Of a stretch of 64,000 nucleotides of DNA, positions 7,954 through 17,130 are shown in pieces. Origin of the DNA: Bradyrhizobium iriomotense (GTDB taxonomy: Bacteria; Pseudomonadota; Alphaproteobacteria; Rhizobiales; Xanthobacteraceae); the NCBI RefSeq assembly GCF_030160715.1, contig NZ_BSOW01000021.1, positions 1 through 64,000 of the forward strand, in the 5' to 3' direction. Each line of letters begins with the position of its first letter. Position 1 is the stretch's first letter. Below the pieces are notes generated by a model. The model saw nothing but the letters and a program-made list of their open reading frames with translations, made no database searches and was not told the DNA's origin. The position numbers and the translations under genes were made by a program.

Positions 7954-8687
7954 CCGCAATGCCCCTCCCCCACGCCATGCTGATCGACATGGATGACACC
8001 ATCCTGTCGGCCTATGGCCGTCCCGAGATCGCCTGGAACACGATCGCGGCCGAGTTCGCGGCCGAGCTTGCCCCACTGCCGCCGGAGCAGGTCGCCGCAG
8101 CCGTTCTGACGTTTGCGCGGAATTTCTGGGCCAATGCGGAAGCCGCCTGGCGGCTCAAGCTCGGCGAGGCCCGGCGCCTGACGGTGAAAGGCGGCTTCGC
8201 GGCGCTCGCCGCAAGCGGGCACCGCGCCCTGCCCGACGATCTCGCCGTTCGCCTTGCCGACCGCTTCACCACCTATCGCGAGGAGGAGATGTTCGTCTTC
8301 CCCGGCGCGCATGAGGCGATCGACCGGCTGAAGGTGCTTGGCGTCAAGCTCGCGCTGGTGACCAATGGGGCTGCCGACATGCAGCGCGCCAAGGTCGAGC
8401 GTTTCGAATTGACCCACCGCTTCGACCACATCCAGATCGAGGGCGAGCACGGTTTCGGCAAGCCCGAGGAGCGCGCCTATCTGCACGCGATGGACGCGCT
8501 CGGGGTCACCGCCGGGGATACCTGGATGATCGGCGACAATCTGGAATGGGAAGTCGTGACGCCGCAACGCCTCGGCATCTACGCGATCTGGATGGACGTG
8601 CATGGCGAGGGCTTACCTGCGGGATCGCCGATCAAGCCCGACCGCATCATCCGCTCGCTGACCGAACTCCTGCCCCGGACGCCCTAG
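7950..8687 (+). CDS. HAD-family hydrolase
   Basis: 245 aa. HAD motif I is DMDDTIL with nucleophile Asp13 and Asp15, motif II is LVTNGA, and motifs III and IV are FGKPEERAY and MIGDNLEWEV. The helical cap (residues about 25-110) makes it a type C1 phosphatase of the sort that acts on small phosphorylated metabolites. The substrate is not predictable from sequence. ATG 7950 overlaps the hemF stop; ATG 7944 is an alternative adding two residues. Confidence 0.9.
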   Translation: MTAMPLPHAMLIDMDDTILSAYGRPEIAWNTIAAEFAAELAPLPPEQVAAAVLTFARNFWANAEAAWRLKLGEARRLTVKGGFAALAASGHRALPDDLAVRLADRFTTYREEEMFVFPGAHEAIDRLKVLGVKLALVTNGAADMQRAKVERFELTHRFDHIQIEGEHGFGKPEERAYLHAMDALGVTAGDTWMIGDNLEWEVVTPQRLGIYAIWMDVHGEGLPAGSPIKPDRIIRSLTELLPRTP

Positions 8688-8786
8688 CGGCAACCTCCTT
8701 AAGTGAAATTCTTCACAGACCGCAATCCCGGATTGCGGTACGATCGCGCTCGGGCGCGGAGGGTTGAGGCGAGAACGGAGGCAGCG

Positions 8787-9827
8787 ATGCAGGACGTTCC
8801 AAGAGAGATCAAGCGCGCGCAGGCGCCTGCGAAGAAATCAGGCCTGTGGGACAGCATCCAGTCCTGGGACAGTCGCCTCTCGGTCACCAAGGGATTGACC
8901 ATCGTCACCCTGCTCACCGGGTTCTTCGGCGGCTACTTCCAATATCTCAATTCCTACGAGGAAAAGGTCGGCGAGCAGGCCAAGGCCGACATGGCCGCGG
9001 CCACCTCGACCTTCATCGAGATCTCCAACGCCTTCGCCGAGGTCCAGATGCTTCAGGAGAGCATCCTTACGGATTATGCCGAGGCTCGGACGGCGAAGGC
9101 GGATGCCGCCGTCATGCAGGTGGACGCGAAGGCCGCCTCCGACCTCGCTTCGGACTATTCCAAGGCGCGGACGGCGCTGCGACAGAACGGACTCGTTTTT
9201 GCGCGCAAGGCGGAGATCTACATCGATTGGCCGAGCGATCTCAGCCGCGATCCGGCCGCCCCGCGCACCCTCGACCAGGACCCGCTCACGGACATGCTGC
9301 TCACCGAGTACAATTTCGACTGCGACGCCGAAGCCAACCTCCCTCACTTCAAGGGAGCCATCTTTGACGGCACCGATCATGGGCCGCCGAATGAAGAGCT
9401 CTGCACGGACCCCACCGCCAACGGACCCAAGGCTTACGTCGATCTTTGTGCCAGACAACGAGGCAGCGGAGCGGTCGATCCCCTGCGAAAGGTGGTCAAC
9501 ATCAACTGGTGGAGCGCCAAGCACCACGTGCTGATCATGCATCATTGCTTCGAGGCATTGCGGGGCAGGCCGGGCGCCGCAATCGATATGAACCAGAGCG
9601 GCAAACAGCCACTTCCGAAGCAACAGGAGGACTACAAGGAGAGGCTCAACACGCAGGCCCGACGCATCGATGCCTATATGACGCTGACGATGGCCCAACT
9701 CGAGCGCATCAGGGTGAAATACCGTCCGTCCGGTTTCCTCTGCCACGTTCCGCTCGCGCGCGATGTCATCGGCCTGTTCAGCGACCAGTGCACGCCCATC
9801 CGGACCGCGGTGAGCGAGCGCGGTTGA
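8787..9827 (+). CDS. Membrane-anchored protein of unknown function
   Basis: 346 aa. A short cytoplasmic N-terminus is followed by one hydrophobic segment (TKGLTIVTLLTGFFGGYFQYL, about residues 30-50), then an Ala/Glu-rich helical stretch (about 55-135) that could form a coiled coil. The C-terminal half is globular, with many Cys and aromatic residues (YNFDCDAEANLP, NWWSAKHHVLIMHHCFEALRG). I do not recognise a family. Start ATG 8787 has ACGGAGG 10 nt upstream. It is likely exported beyond the inner membrane. Confidence 0.75.
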   Translation: MQDVPREIKRAQAPAKKSGLWDSIQSWDSRLSVTKGLTIVTLLTGFFGGYFQYLNSYEEKVGEQAKADMAAATSTFIEISNAFAEVQMLQESILTDYAEARTAKADAAVMQVDAKAASDLASDYSKARTALRQNGLVFARKAEIYIDWPSDLSRDPAAPRTLDQDPLTDMLLTEYNFDCDAEANLPHFKGAIFDGTDHGPPNEELCTDPTANGPKAYVDLCARQRGSGAVDPLRKVVNINWWSAKHHVLIMHHCFEALRGRPGAAIDMNQSGKQPLPKQQEDYKERLNTQARRIDAYMTLTMAQLERIRVKYRPSGFLCHVPLARDVIGLFSDQCTPIRTAVSERG

Positions 9828-9922
9828 AATCATCCACAGGAACGAAAGTCCTCGTCCGGGCCGTGATCGCCCTGTCATGACGGCTTGCTAGCCTCGGGTC
9901 GATCTACTCGGAGGACAAATCC

Positions 9923-10150
9923 ATGGAATTGAAAGCCGGCGATATCGTCATGCTGAAATCAGGCGGGCAACCAATGACGGTTGCGGACGTGAAAGAGGAC
10001 GAGGTGCTCTGCCTCTGGATGGGCATGGAAGGCGACCTTTACCGCCAGGAGCTGCCGCTCGCCGTGCTCGAGCAGGTCGAGGCGGAAGAGGAAGAGGATG
10101 ATGACGAAGAGGACGAAGAAGACGAAGAAGACGACGACGACGAGGAGTAA
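9923..10150 (+). CDS. DUF2158 (YodC-like) protein with long acidic tail
   Basis: 75 aa. Residues 1-50 match DUF2158: KAGDIVMLKSGGQPMTVADV, then VLCLWMGMEGDLYRQELPLAVLE. Residues from about 53 to the end consist almost wholly of Glu and Asp. The family forms small SH3-like barrels of unknown role. AACTCGGAGGACAAATCC before the ATG gives a strong ribosome site. The acidic tail is encoded by a run of GAN codons and is prone to length change. Confidence 0.85.
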   Translation: MELKAGDIVMLKSGGQPMTVADVKEDEVLCLWMGMEGDLYRQELPLAVLEQVEAEEEEDDDEEDEEDEEDDDDEE

Positions 10151-10421
10151 TGTCCTCGCGTCCGGCGCCCCGCATACGTTCCGCTTCGCGATCGCGGCCC
10201 TCCAATTGAAGTCGGGCCGCGATTTGCTTCGAATCTCCCGACCACCCTCTTGAACCTGCCGCCGTTCCACCGCAACCGATAGGGTAGTAGATTGATTCTG
10301 CCCTAGCGGGAGCCGGCAATGCCACGTGGAAGACTCGTCCCAAGCCCGGAGACACCCTGCCGGTGCAAGGTGGCGACAGACCGAACCTCCTCTCCCGGAG
10401 GCCGGCGACGGCGAACTGGCG

Positions 10422-11684
10422 ATGCTTGATCGAGCCTACCGGCAGCGCCTCGAAGCTGATCTCGCGCGATGGGAAGCCGACGGCGTGGTCACGCCGGCGG
10501 CCGTAGCCGCCATCCGCGGTGCGCTTCCGGCGACTGCCTCCCGCTTCAACATTCCCGTCGTGGTGGGCATTGTCGGCGGCCTGTTGATCGCAGCCGCGTT
10601 CCTGGCCTTCGTAGCCGCACATTGGTTGGAAATTGCGCGACCATCGCGCTTCGCAATCCTCATCACGGGCATCGTTGCGTCCAACGGGCTCGGCGCGTGG
10701 TTCGCCCGCACCGAGCGACCCATCCTCGCCGACCTCTGCGCAAGCGTCGGCGCGGTCATTTTCGGGGCCGGTATCGCACTCGTCGGCCAGATGTATCACC
10801 TCGGCGACGACTTTGCCGGGGGCATGCTGCTGTGGGCCGTGGGCGCGCTCTGCGCAGCCGCGCTGACCAGCTCGCGCGGCGCGCTTGCGGTGGCGCTCGT
10901 CGCGGCAAGCATCTGGACTTGCATGCGCATCATCGACCTCGATGACGGCCCGCACCTTCCGTTCGTCGCGCTCTGGCTCATCGCAGGCGCCCTTGCGCTG
11001 ATCTGGAAGTCGCGTGTGGCCGCTCATCTTGTCGCGCTGGCGACGTTGCCGTGGTGGATTGCGACGGCAATTCGGCTTGACCTGTTCGAGCTCACGCCGT
11101 TCCTTGTTCTTGCCAATGGTGCAGCGCTGCTGCTGGGCGGCGGGCTGGCGCTGGCCGCTACGCCGTGGCCGCGGACGCGCGAAGCGGGCGGCGTATTGTC
11201 GAACTACGGCGCATTCGCGCTGGCCGTCGTTGCCGCCCTGGAGGTGATTGCATCCAACGACGTGCTCCGCGCCGGCTCCGATGGCGCCCCACCGTGGGCA
11301 ATCGCTTGCGGCGTCGCCGGCACAATCGCAGCCTTCGCAGTCGGAGTGCTTAGACGAGAGGCCGGCGCGGCCTTTGCCGGCGGCGCGATGGCGCTCATGA
11401 TGATCGCGACCGTCGTGTGGCCGTTGCGGCAAACCGGCGAGCCATGGCCTGCCTATGCCGTCGTGCTCAGCGCCATGCTTTGCCTCGTCGTTTCAGGCAT
11501 GCTCGACGGCAGCCGCGCGCGGATGGTTGCCGGCTGGCTCGGCATCGCCGGCGTGATTGCCGGCATCACCTGGGCCGTCCAGGGCTCGCTGCTGCGTCGC
11601 TCGGCGTTTCTCGCCGCGGCGGGCGTCGTCGCGATCGCGATGGCGGCCGTGCTCAACCGCCTGCTGCCGAGGACCGAGACATGA
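10422..11684 (+). CDS. DUF2157 multi-pass membrane protein
   Basis: 420 aa. Residues 1-40 are the soluble N-terminus typical of DUF2157 (YRQRLEADLARWEADGVVTPAAVAAI). The rest holds about a dozen hydrophobic helices, starting VVVGIVGGLLIAAAFLAFVAAHW. The family is often paired with the GDYXXLXY protein, as here, and no biochemical role is known. I chose ATG 10422; a longer GTG start at 10326 is open but adds low-complexity sequence. The stop overlaps the next ATG by the ATGA junction. Confidence 0.88.
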   Translation: MLDRAYRQRLEADLARWEADGVVTPAAVAAIRGALPATASRFNIPVVVGIVGGLLIAAAFLAFVAAHWLEIARPSRFAILITGIVASNGLGAWFARTERPILADLCASVGAVIFGAGIALVGQMYHLGDDFAGGMLLWAVGALCAAALTSSRGALAVALVAASIWTCMRIIDLDDGPHLPFVALWLIAGALALIWKSRVAAHLVALATLPWWIATAIRLDLFELTPFLVLANGAALLLGGGLALAATPWPRTREAGGVLSNYGAFALAVVAALEVIASNDVLRAGSDGAPPWAIACGVAGTIAAFAVGVLRREAGAAFAGGAMALMMIATVVWPLRQTGEPWPAYAVVLSAMLCLVVSGMLDGSRARMVAGWLGIAGVIAGITWAVQGSLLRRSAFLAAAGVVAIAMAAVLNRLLPRTET

Positions 11685-12280
11685 CCAGCATCGCCGGCTC
11701 CTTGCAGCGCATCCCCAAGGTCGCCCTCTTCGCGGCCGCCGCGCTGATTCAGTTCGCGCTCTTGGCCGTCATGATCATCGATCGGGTCCAGATCCTGCGC
11801 GACGGCGCGGAGATCGCCCTGCAAACGCGTCCCGTCGATCCCAGGGATCTCCTGCGCGGGGACTACGTTCGGCTGGCCTATGACATTTCGGAGGTGCCGT
11901 CAGGACCGCTACAAGATCAACCCGCCGGGGCCCGCAATCCGATCGTGTTCGTCAAGTTGACGCCCGATCGCGACGGTCTCTACAAGGCCGTCTCGGTGCA
12001 TGCCAAAGCCGTCCCGGTGACGAGCCCGGAGGTGTTGATCCGCGGCCGCGTCACTTACGGCACGAATTGCGGCCCGGATTCCCGCGCCTTCTGCACCGCA
12101 CTGCGCATCAACTACAATCTGGAACGCTATTTCGTTCCCGAAGGTGAGGGACTGAAGCTCGAGCAGGCGCGCGACCGGCGCAAGCTGACCGTCGTGGCTG
12201 CGGTCACACCCTCCGGACGCGCCGCCATCAAACGGCTCTTGGTCGATGGCAAGCCTGCCTACGAGGAGCCGTGGTTCTGA
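11681..12280 (+). CDS. GDYXXLXY domain membrane protein
   Basis: 199 aa. One N-terminal membrane helix (ALFAAAALIQFALLAVMIIDRV, about residues 14-35) is followed by an outside domain with the name motif GDYVRLAYDIS (about 64-74). A second conserved block is INYNLERYFVPEGEG. Two Cys (TNCGPDSRAFCTAL) may be disulphide bonded. It overlaps the DUF2157 gene by 4 nt, the usual pairing of these families, so the two probably form one complex. Confidence 0.88.
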   Translation: MTSIAGSLQRIPKVALFAAAALIQFALLAVMIIDRVQILRDGAEIALQTRPVDPRDLLRGDYVRLAYDISEVPSGPLQDQPAGARNPIVFVKLTPDRDGLYKAVSVHAKAVPVTSPEVLIRGRVTYGTNCGPDSRAFCTALRINYNLERYFVPEGEGLKLEQARDRRKLTVVAAVTPSGRAAIKRLLVDGKPAYEEPWF

Positions 12281-12312
12281 GAGAACGGGCCTCGTAGCGA
12301 TGCACCGGGCTC

Positions 12313-13080
12313 TCAGATGAACTGCTTCACTGCAGCCGATATCATCACGAGCCCGCCCGTGATCACCGCAACGTCGAGGATCGCGGCATGGATGTGCACC
12401 GGCATCCGCTCGACAAAGGCCTTTGCCAGGAACGCACCCGGCACCGCCATCCCGCCGATCAGCAGCGCAAACGCCAGCACCTGCGCGGTCACCGCGCCGG
12501 CGAGGCCGAACACCGAGATCTTGATGAGGCCGGTGCCGAGCGAGATCATCGCGTCGGTCGCAATCACCGCCGCGCCTTCGAGACCCGCCGCCATCAGCAG
12601 CGAGAGCAGGATCACGCCCGAGCCCGAGGTGCCGCCGACCAGCACGCCGTAACCGACCGAGCCTGCCGCAAGGCCCGTATTGCCGATCTTGACCTGGCGG
12701 CGGCGCAGCACGCGGCGCAGCGGCACGCTCAGGATCAGCATGGTGCCGATCACCAGCGCCGCGCCGGCATTGGTGAGGCGCGTGTAGCCGTAGGCGCCGA
12801 GCGCCGTCGTCAGCGCCGCGCAGGCAAGCACGATCAAGGCGCGGCGGCGATCGGCATAGCTGACATAGGCAACCGCGCGGCTGAGATTGGTGAAGATCGC
12901 GGAGATCGCGATGATCGGCACTACGGGCTCGGCGCCGACCATCGGCACCAGCACCAGCGGCATTAGGGCGCCGGTGCCATAGCCGGCAAGACCACCGATG
13001 ATCGAAGCAAACAACGCCATCAACGCGACCAGCAGAAGCTGCAAAATCGAGATATCGGCGAAGCCTGAGACGATGGTCAC
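12313..13080 (-). CDS. TSUP-family permease (TauE/SafE type)
   Basis: 255 aa, about eight hydrophobic helices. The N-terminal GGLAGYGTGALMPLVLVPMVG and the central repeat GVLVGGTSGSGVILLSLLMAAGL are the paired motifs of the sulphite exporter TauE/SafE family, which moves small anions such as sulphite or sulphoacetate. The substrate is not predictable here. GTG at 13080 overlaps the cca stop (GTGA), so it is translationally coupled to cca. Confidence 0.85.
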   Translation of the reverse strand: MTIVSGFADISILQLLLVALMALFASIIGGLAGYGTGALMPLVLVPMVGAEPVVPIIAISAIFTNLSRAVAYVSYADRRRALIVLACAALTTALGAYGYTRLTNAGAALVIGTMLILSVPLRRVLRRRQVKIGNTGLAAGSVGYGVLVGGTSGSGVILLSLLMAAGLEGAAVIATDAMISLGTGLIKISVFGLAGAVTAQVLAFALLIGGMAVPGAFLAKAFVERMPVHIHAAILDVAVITGGLVMISAAVKQFI

Positions 13081-14333
13081 GTTTTCTGATCGCGGCTGAC
13101 GCGTGCCGCAGCTTGATCTGCGATGGAAGCGAGCGCCGCCTCCTCTAGGGGAAAATCCGCCGCCAGCCAAGCGTCCTCGGCGAGCGTCAACACACGTCCG
13201 AGCGCGGGCCCTTCCGCCATGCCGCGCGCGATGAAGTCGGCGGCTTTCAGCGGAAATTTCGGCGGCGTCCAGCGTTGCGGCAGCTCGGCAAGCTCGCGCC
13301 AGCGCACCGAGCCCACGTCACCGGCGTCCCTCGACCAGGCCAGCAACACGCGATCGTGATAGCGCTCTGCACCGAGCCGATAGAGCAGCCGGCGCGCATT
13401 GGCCTCGTCCCTATTGGCGAACCGCCACCAGCGATGCCCCATCGAATCCAGCGCCTTGGCCTCCGCATTGCTGAGCCTGAGCCGTGCCGCGACGCGCTTG
13501 GCGTCCTCGGTGACGGCGACCGTCAGCGCGGCTAGGCGCCGGGTCGCGCTCACGGGCAGACCAAGCTCGTGCTCGATCGCGATCATCCTCGCCAGCGGGC
13601 CGGAATAGGCCACCCCGCCGATCAATGGTTGGAGCAGGCCACCGTCGGCCATGGCCAGCACTGCTGGCGCAGCACCGGCTGCGACCAGCAGCTTCAGTAT
13701 TTCCATGCGCACCCGCTCGGCCGAGAGGCCGGCAAGCCCGGCGCGGCCACGGATGCAGGCGAGATAGCCGTCGCGGTCCGGCTCGCCAGCGCCGAAGGCG
13801 GCGTGGATGCGGAAGAAGCGCAGGATGCGCAGGTAATCTTCCGCGATGCGCTGGTCGGGATCGCCGATGAAGCGCACGCGCCGCGCGGCGACGTCTGCAA
13901 GCCCGCCGACATGGTCGTGCACGACGCCGTGCGCGTCGACCGACAACCCGTTCATGGTGAAGTCGCGCCGCTCGGCGTCCCTCACCCAGTCACGGCCGAA
14001 CACAACCCTGGCCTTGCGGCCGAAGGTCTCGGTGTCCTCGCGCAGCGTGGTCACTTCGTACGGCTGCCCGTCGATGACCAAAGTGATGGTGCCGTGGTCG
14101 ATGCCGGTCGGAACGCTCTTGATGCCGGCGCTCTTGGCACGCCGCATCACCTCCTCCGGCAATGCGGTGGTTGCGATATCCATGTCGCCCGGCGGCAGCT
14201 TGAGGAGCGCGTTGCGCACGGCGCCGCCGACCACGCGTGCCTCCTCGCCGCCCGCGTTCAGGAGTTTCAGGACGCGCGCGGTCCCGCCGGAGGTCAGCCA
14301 GGAGGCATCGGCAAGCAGGGGCTCCGCGCTCAT
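13077..14333 (-). CDS. cca: CCA tRNA nucleotidyltransferase
   Basis: 418 aa. Class II nucleotidyltransferase head: RVVGGAVRNALL followed by GDMDIATTALPEE gives the metal-binding DxD, then DGQPYEVTTLRED and the RRDFTMNGLSVDAHG motif. YLRILRFFRIHAAFG matches the nucleotide-selecting helix region. It adds or repairs the 3' CCA end of tRNAs. Some family members only add poly(A) or part of CCA, but a single copy in an alphaproteobacterium usually makes the whole end. Confidence 0.95.
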   Translation of the reverse strand: MSAEPLLADASWLTSGGTARVLKLLNAGGEEARVVGGAVRNALLKLPPGDMDIATTALPEEVMRRAKSAGIKSVPTGIDHGTITLVIDGQPYEVTTLREDTETFGRKARVVFGRDWVRDAERRDFTMNGLSVDAHGVVHDHVGGLADVAARRVRFIGDPDQRIAEDYLRILRFFRIHAAFGAGEPDRDGYLACIRGRAGLAGLSAERVRMEILKLLVAAGAAPAVLAMADGGLLQPLIGGVAYSGPLARMIAIEHELGLPVSATRRLAALTVAVTEDAKRVAARLRLSNAEAKALDSMGHRWWRFANRDEANARRLLYRLGAERYHDRVLLAWSRDAGDVGSVRWRELAELPQRWTPPKFPLKAADFIARGMAEGPALGRVLTLAEDAWLAADFPLEEAALASIADQAAARVSRDQKT

Positions 14334-14343
14334 CTGCCGGCCC

Positions 14344-14607
14344 CTATTTCTCGACGCCCGGCACGAGCCTGCCGTTCTCGACATGCGCGGGGACATAGGT
14401 CGAGTTCGGCGAGGCGCCGGTGAAATGCGCAAGTCCGATCAGGCTTGCGATCACCAGCACCAGTGCGACCAGCAAGAGGCGGGCGATGGTGTAGACCGGC
14501 CAGGAGGACTGCACGAACAGGCCGGAGCGCGTCGCGACCAGGAACAGGGCATAGACCGCGAAGGGAATGAGGAAGATTCCGATCTCGGTCAGCGCCGGCC
14601 GGATCAT
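14344..14607 (-). CDS. DUF6111 family small membrane protein
   Basis: 87 aa with two hydrophobic helices (EIGIFLIPFAVYALFLVA, and TIARLLLVALVLVIASLIGLA), then an outside tail NSTYVPAHVENGRLVPG. The tail with its VPAHxENGxLVPG ending is the DUF6111 signature. Always small and always near NUDIX and cca genes in rhizobial genomes, as far as I recall. It overlaps the NUDIX stop by 4 nt, so it sits in the same operon. Confidence 0.8.
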   Translation of the reverse strand: MIRPALTEIGIFLIPFAVYALFLVATRSGLFVQSSWPVYTIARLLLVALVLVIASLIGLAHFTGASPNSTYVPAHVENGRLVPGVEK

Positions 14608-15275
14608 GGCAAATAGATCCGCTCATACAACACACGCAATATCCCGGCGGTCGCGCCCCAGATGTACCGCTCCGCGAACGGCATCGCGTAGTAGAAGCGC
14701 TCCATGCCGCGGAATTCCTTGCTATGCACCTGGTGGTTCGCCGGATCCATCAGGAAGGATAGCGGCACCTCGAAGGCGTCATCAACCTCGGAATGGTTGA
14801 TCGTCAGCTCAAATCCCGGCCGGACCTTTGCGACCGTCGGCAGGATGCGGAAGCCGAAGGCGGTGCCGTAGAGATCGAGATAGCCGACCGGCTCGACGAA
14901 GTCGCGCGACAGGCCGACCTCTTCCTCGGCCTCGCGCAGCGCCGCATCGCGCGGAGAGGCGTCCATCGCGTCGATCTTGCCGCCGGGAAAAGCGATCTGC
15001 CCGGCATGGTCGTTCAGGTGCGCCGAGCGCTGCGTCAGCAGCACGGTCGGCTCGGGCCGGTCGATGACCGGGATCAGGACCGCCGCTGGGCGCACCGGCT
15101 GCTCGCGCGCAACGATCTCGAGCATCTTGTCGGTGCCGGGATCACCCGACATCGGCACGATGTTGGGATCATAAAGGGCGGACGGCACGTCGAAGGTCAG
15201 CCGCGCCTTGGAGCGGGCGAAAAAATCCGCCGCGCCCAACCGGACTGGTTCGTCCTTCTGAAACGGCTTGGTCAA
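14604..15275 (-). CDS. CoA pyrophosphatase (NUDIX)
   Basis: 223 aa. The NUDIX box is GGKIDAMDASPRDAALREAE plus EEVGL. Just upstream lies LLTQRSAHLNDHAGQIAFPGG, the extra motif (LLTxRxxxLxxHxGQxxFPGG) that marks the CoA-hydrolysing subgroup. It cleaves CoA or acyl-CoA to 3',5'-ADP and phosphopantetheine. The start appears to be TTG at 15275, overlapping the DUF1285 stop; no ATG fits without losing conserved sequence. Confidence 0.9.
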   Translation of the reverse strand: MTKPFQKDEPVRLGAADFFARSKARLTFDVPSALYDPNIVPMSGDPGTDKMLEIVAREQPVRPAAVLIPVIDRPEPTVLLTQRSAHLNDHAGQIAFPGGKIDAMDASPRDAALREAEEEVGLSRDFVEPVGYLDLYGTAFGFRILPTVAKVRPGFELTINHSEVDDAFEVPLSFLMDPANHQVHSKEFRGMERFYYAMPFAERYIWGATAGILRVLYERIYLP

Positions 15276-15874
15276 AGCGCGGCCCTCACCTGCTCAGCAT
15301 CCGCCATGGCGAAGAATTCGCCGGCCGACTCGACACCGAACATCGGCTGGCCATCGACCATCCGCTCCTCGCCCATGTCAACCAGATCGTAGTAGAGCGC
15401 GCGTGTCACCTTGGCCCAAAGGTCAGAGCGCACGTGCAGATAGGGTGTCAGCCCGCCGTCGGCCGCCTGCTCGAAGCGCAAGCCATGCGCAGCATCGCAC
15501 CTCACCCAATCGTCGACATTGGTGCGGAAGCTCAGCACGCGATGGTTGCCCTCGCCCTCCTTCTGCATCTCGACCGCCATGAACGGCGCGTCGTCGACGC
15601 GAATCCCGACTTTCTCCACAGGCGTGACGAGAAAGTGCTTGCCCTCTTCGCGTTTCAGGATGGTCGAGAATAGACGCACCAGCGCCGGGCGGCCAATTGG
15701 CGTCCCCATGTAGAACCATGTACCATCGGAGGCGATTCGAATGTCGAGATCGCCGCAAAACGGCGGATTCCACAGATGCACCGGGGGCAGCCCTTTTTGG
15801 GCAGCACCCGCGTTCTTGGCGGCGGCGGTCAGCCCGTCAAGACCCCGATTTTTGCTCTGCCCTTGGTTCGCCAT
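15272..15874 (-). CDS. DUF1285 protein
   Basis: 200 aa. The central block WNPPFCGDLDIRIASDGTWFYMGTPIGRPALVRLFSTILKRE is diagnostic for DUF1285, a two-domain fold of unknown role. It is the first gene of the minus-strand run DUF1285-NUDIX-DUF6111-cca-TSUP, in which each gene overlaps or nearly abuts the next. The start at 15874 (MANQG) has AGGG a few bases upstream. Confidence 0.88.
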   Translation of the reverse strand: MANQGQSKNRGLDGLTAAAKNAGAAQKGLPPVHLWNPPFCGDLDIRIASDGTWFYMGTPIGRPALVRLFSTILKREEGKHFLVTPVEKVGIRVDDAPFMAVEMQKEGEGNHRVLSFRTNVDDWVRCDAAHGLRFEQAADGGLTPYLHVRSDLWAKVTRALYYDLVDMGEERMVDGQPMFGVESAGEFFAMADAEQVRAAL

Positions 15875-16131
15875 GGTTTGCCCTGACTTTGTCTTTGGCA
15901 CGATTGGTGCAGGTCTACATTGTACCTCAGTGAGCGGTTCCACACCGGAATCATCCGGTGTGCAAGGTCGCCACTTCGTGATGCCGTACATATCCCGAAG
16001 CCGATAAGGTGGGGATAGCTTAATTCAGCGAATACAGGGCCGTCCTGCAAGTCTAGCATGGAGCCCAAGAGCTGACATGTGATGAGATGACGACGCGAGC
16101 GGGCCGCGTGAACGGCTTAAGGAGCTGACGG

Positions 16132-17130
16132 ATGGCGGAAAGTGTCGAAAAACTCGAGGACGTGATCGTCCGCTCTGCCGAGCAGGTGTCGGGGCAGATT
16201 CGCGCCGCCAAGGACGCGATCGCAACCGTCATCTTCGGCCAGGACAGCGTGATCGAGAACACGCTGGTGACGATCCTCTCCGGCGGTCATGCGCTGCTGA
16301 TCGGCGTGCCCGGTCTGGCCAAGACCAAGCTCGTCGAGACGCTCGGCATCACGCTCGGCCTGGACGCCAAGCGCATCCAGTTCACGCCGGACCTGATGCC
16401 GTCGGACATTCTCGGCGCCGAAGTGCTCGACGAGAGCACCGCCGGAAAGCGCTCGTTCCGCTTCATCGCCGGTCCCGTCTTCGCGCAGCTCCTGATGGCC
16501 GACGAAATCAACCGCGCAAGCCCGCGCACGCAGTCCGCGCTCCTGCAAGCGATGCAGGAGCAGCACATCACGGTCGCCGGCGCGCGTCACGACCTGCCGA
16601 AGCCCTTCCACGTGCTGGCCACGCAAAACCCGCTCGAGCAGGAAGGCACCTACCCGCTGCCCGAAGCGCAGCTCGACCGCTTCCTGATGGAGATCGACGT
16701 CGACTATCCCGATCGCGACGCCGAGCGGCGCATCCTGTTCGAGACCACCGGCGCCGAAGAGACGCTGGCGAAGGGATCGATGACGGCGGATGCGCTGATC
16801 GCGGCCCAGCGATTGGTGCGGCGCTTGCCGGTCGGCGATTCCGTGGTGGAGGCCATTCTGTCGCTGGTGCGCTCGGCGCGTCCCGGTCCCGACGGTGGCG
16901 AAACCGGCAAGCTGATCGCCTGGGGACCCGGTCCCCGCGCCAGCCAGTCGCTGATGCTGGCGGTGCGTGCACGCGCGCTGCTCGACGGCCGCCTCGCACC
17001 ATCGATCGACGACGTGCTCGACCTCGCCGAGCCGGTGCTGAAGCACCGCATGGCACTGACGTTCCAGGCGCGCGCCGAAGGTCGCACGATTCCGGACGTG
17101 ATCCGGCAATTGAAGACACGGATCGGTTGA
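16132..17130 (+). CDS. MoxR-family AAA+ ATPase
   Basis: 332 aa. Walker A is GVPGLAKT (58-65), Walker B LLMADEIN (120-127), and the sensor block is VLATQNPLEQEGTYPLPEAQLDRF. MoxR ATPases act as chaperone-like factors that assemble metalloproteins or envelope complexes together with VWA and DUF58 partners. It leads a four-gene operon, and its stop (TGA) shares bases with the next ATG. GGAG sits 13 nt before the start. Confidence 0.95.
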   Translation: MAESVEKLEDVIVRSAEQVSGQIRAAKDAIATVIFGQDSVIENTLVTILSGGHALLIGVPGLAKTKLVETLGITLGLDAKRIQFTPDLMPSDILGAEVLDESTAGKRSFRFIAGPVFAQLLMADEINRASPRTQSALLQAMQEQHITVAGARHDLPKPFHVLATQNPLEQEGTYPLPEAQLDRFLMEIDVDYPDRDAERRILFETTGAEETLAKGSMTADALIAAQRLVRRLPVGDSVVEAILSLVRSARPGPDGGETGKLIAWGPGPRASQSLMLAVRARALLDGRLAPSIDDVLDLAEPVLKHRMALTFQARAEGRTIPDVIRQLKTRIG

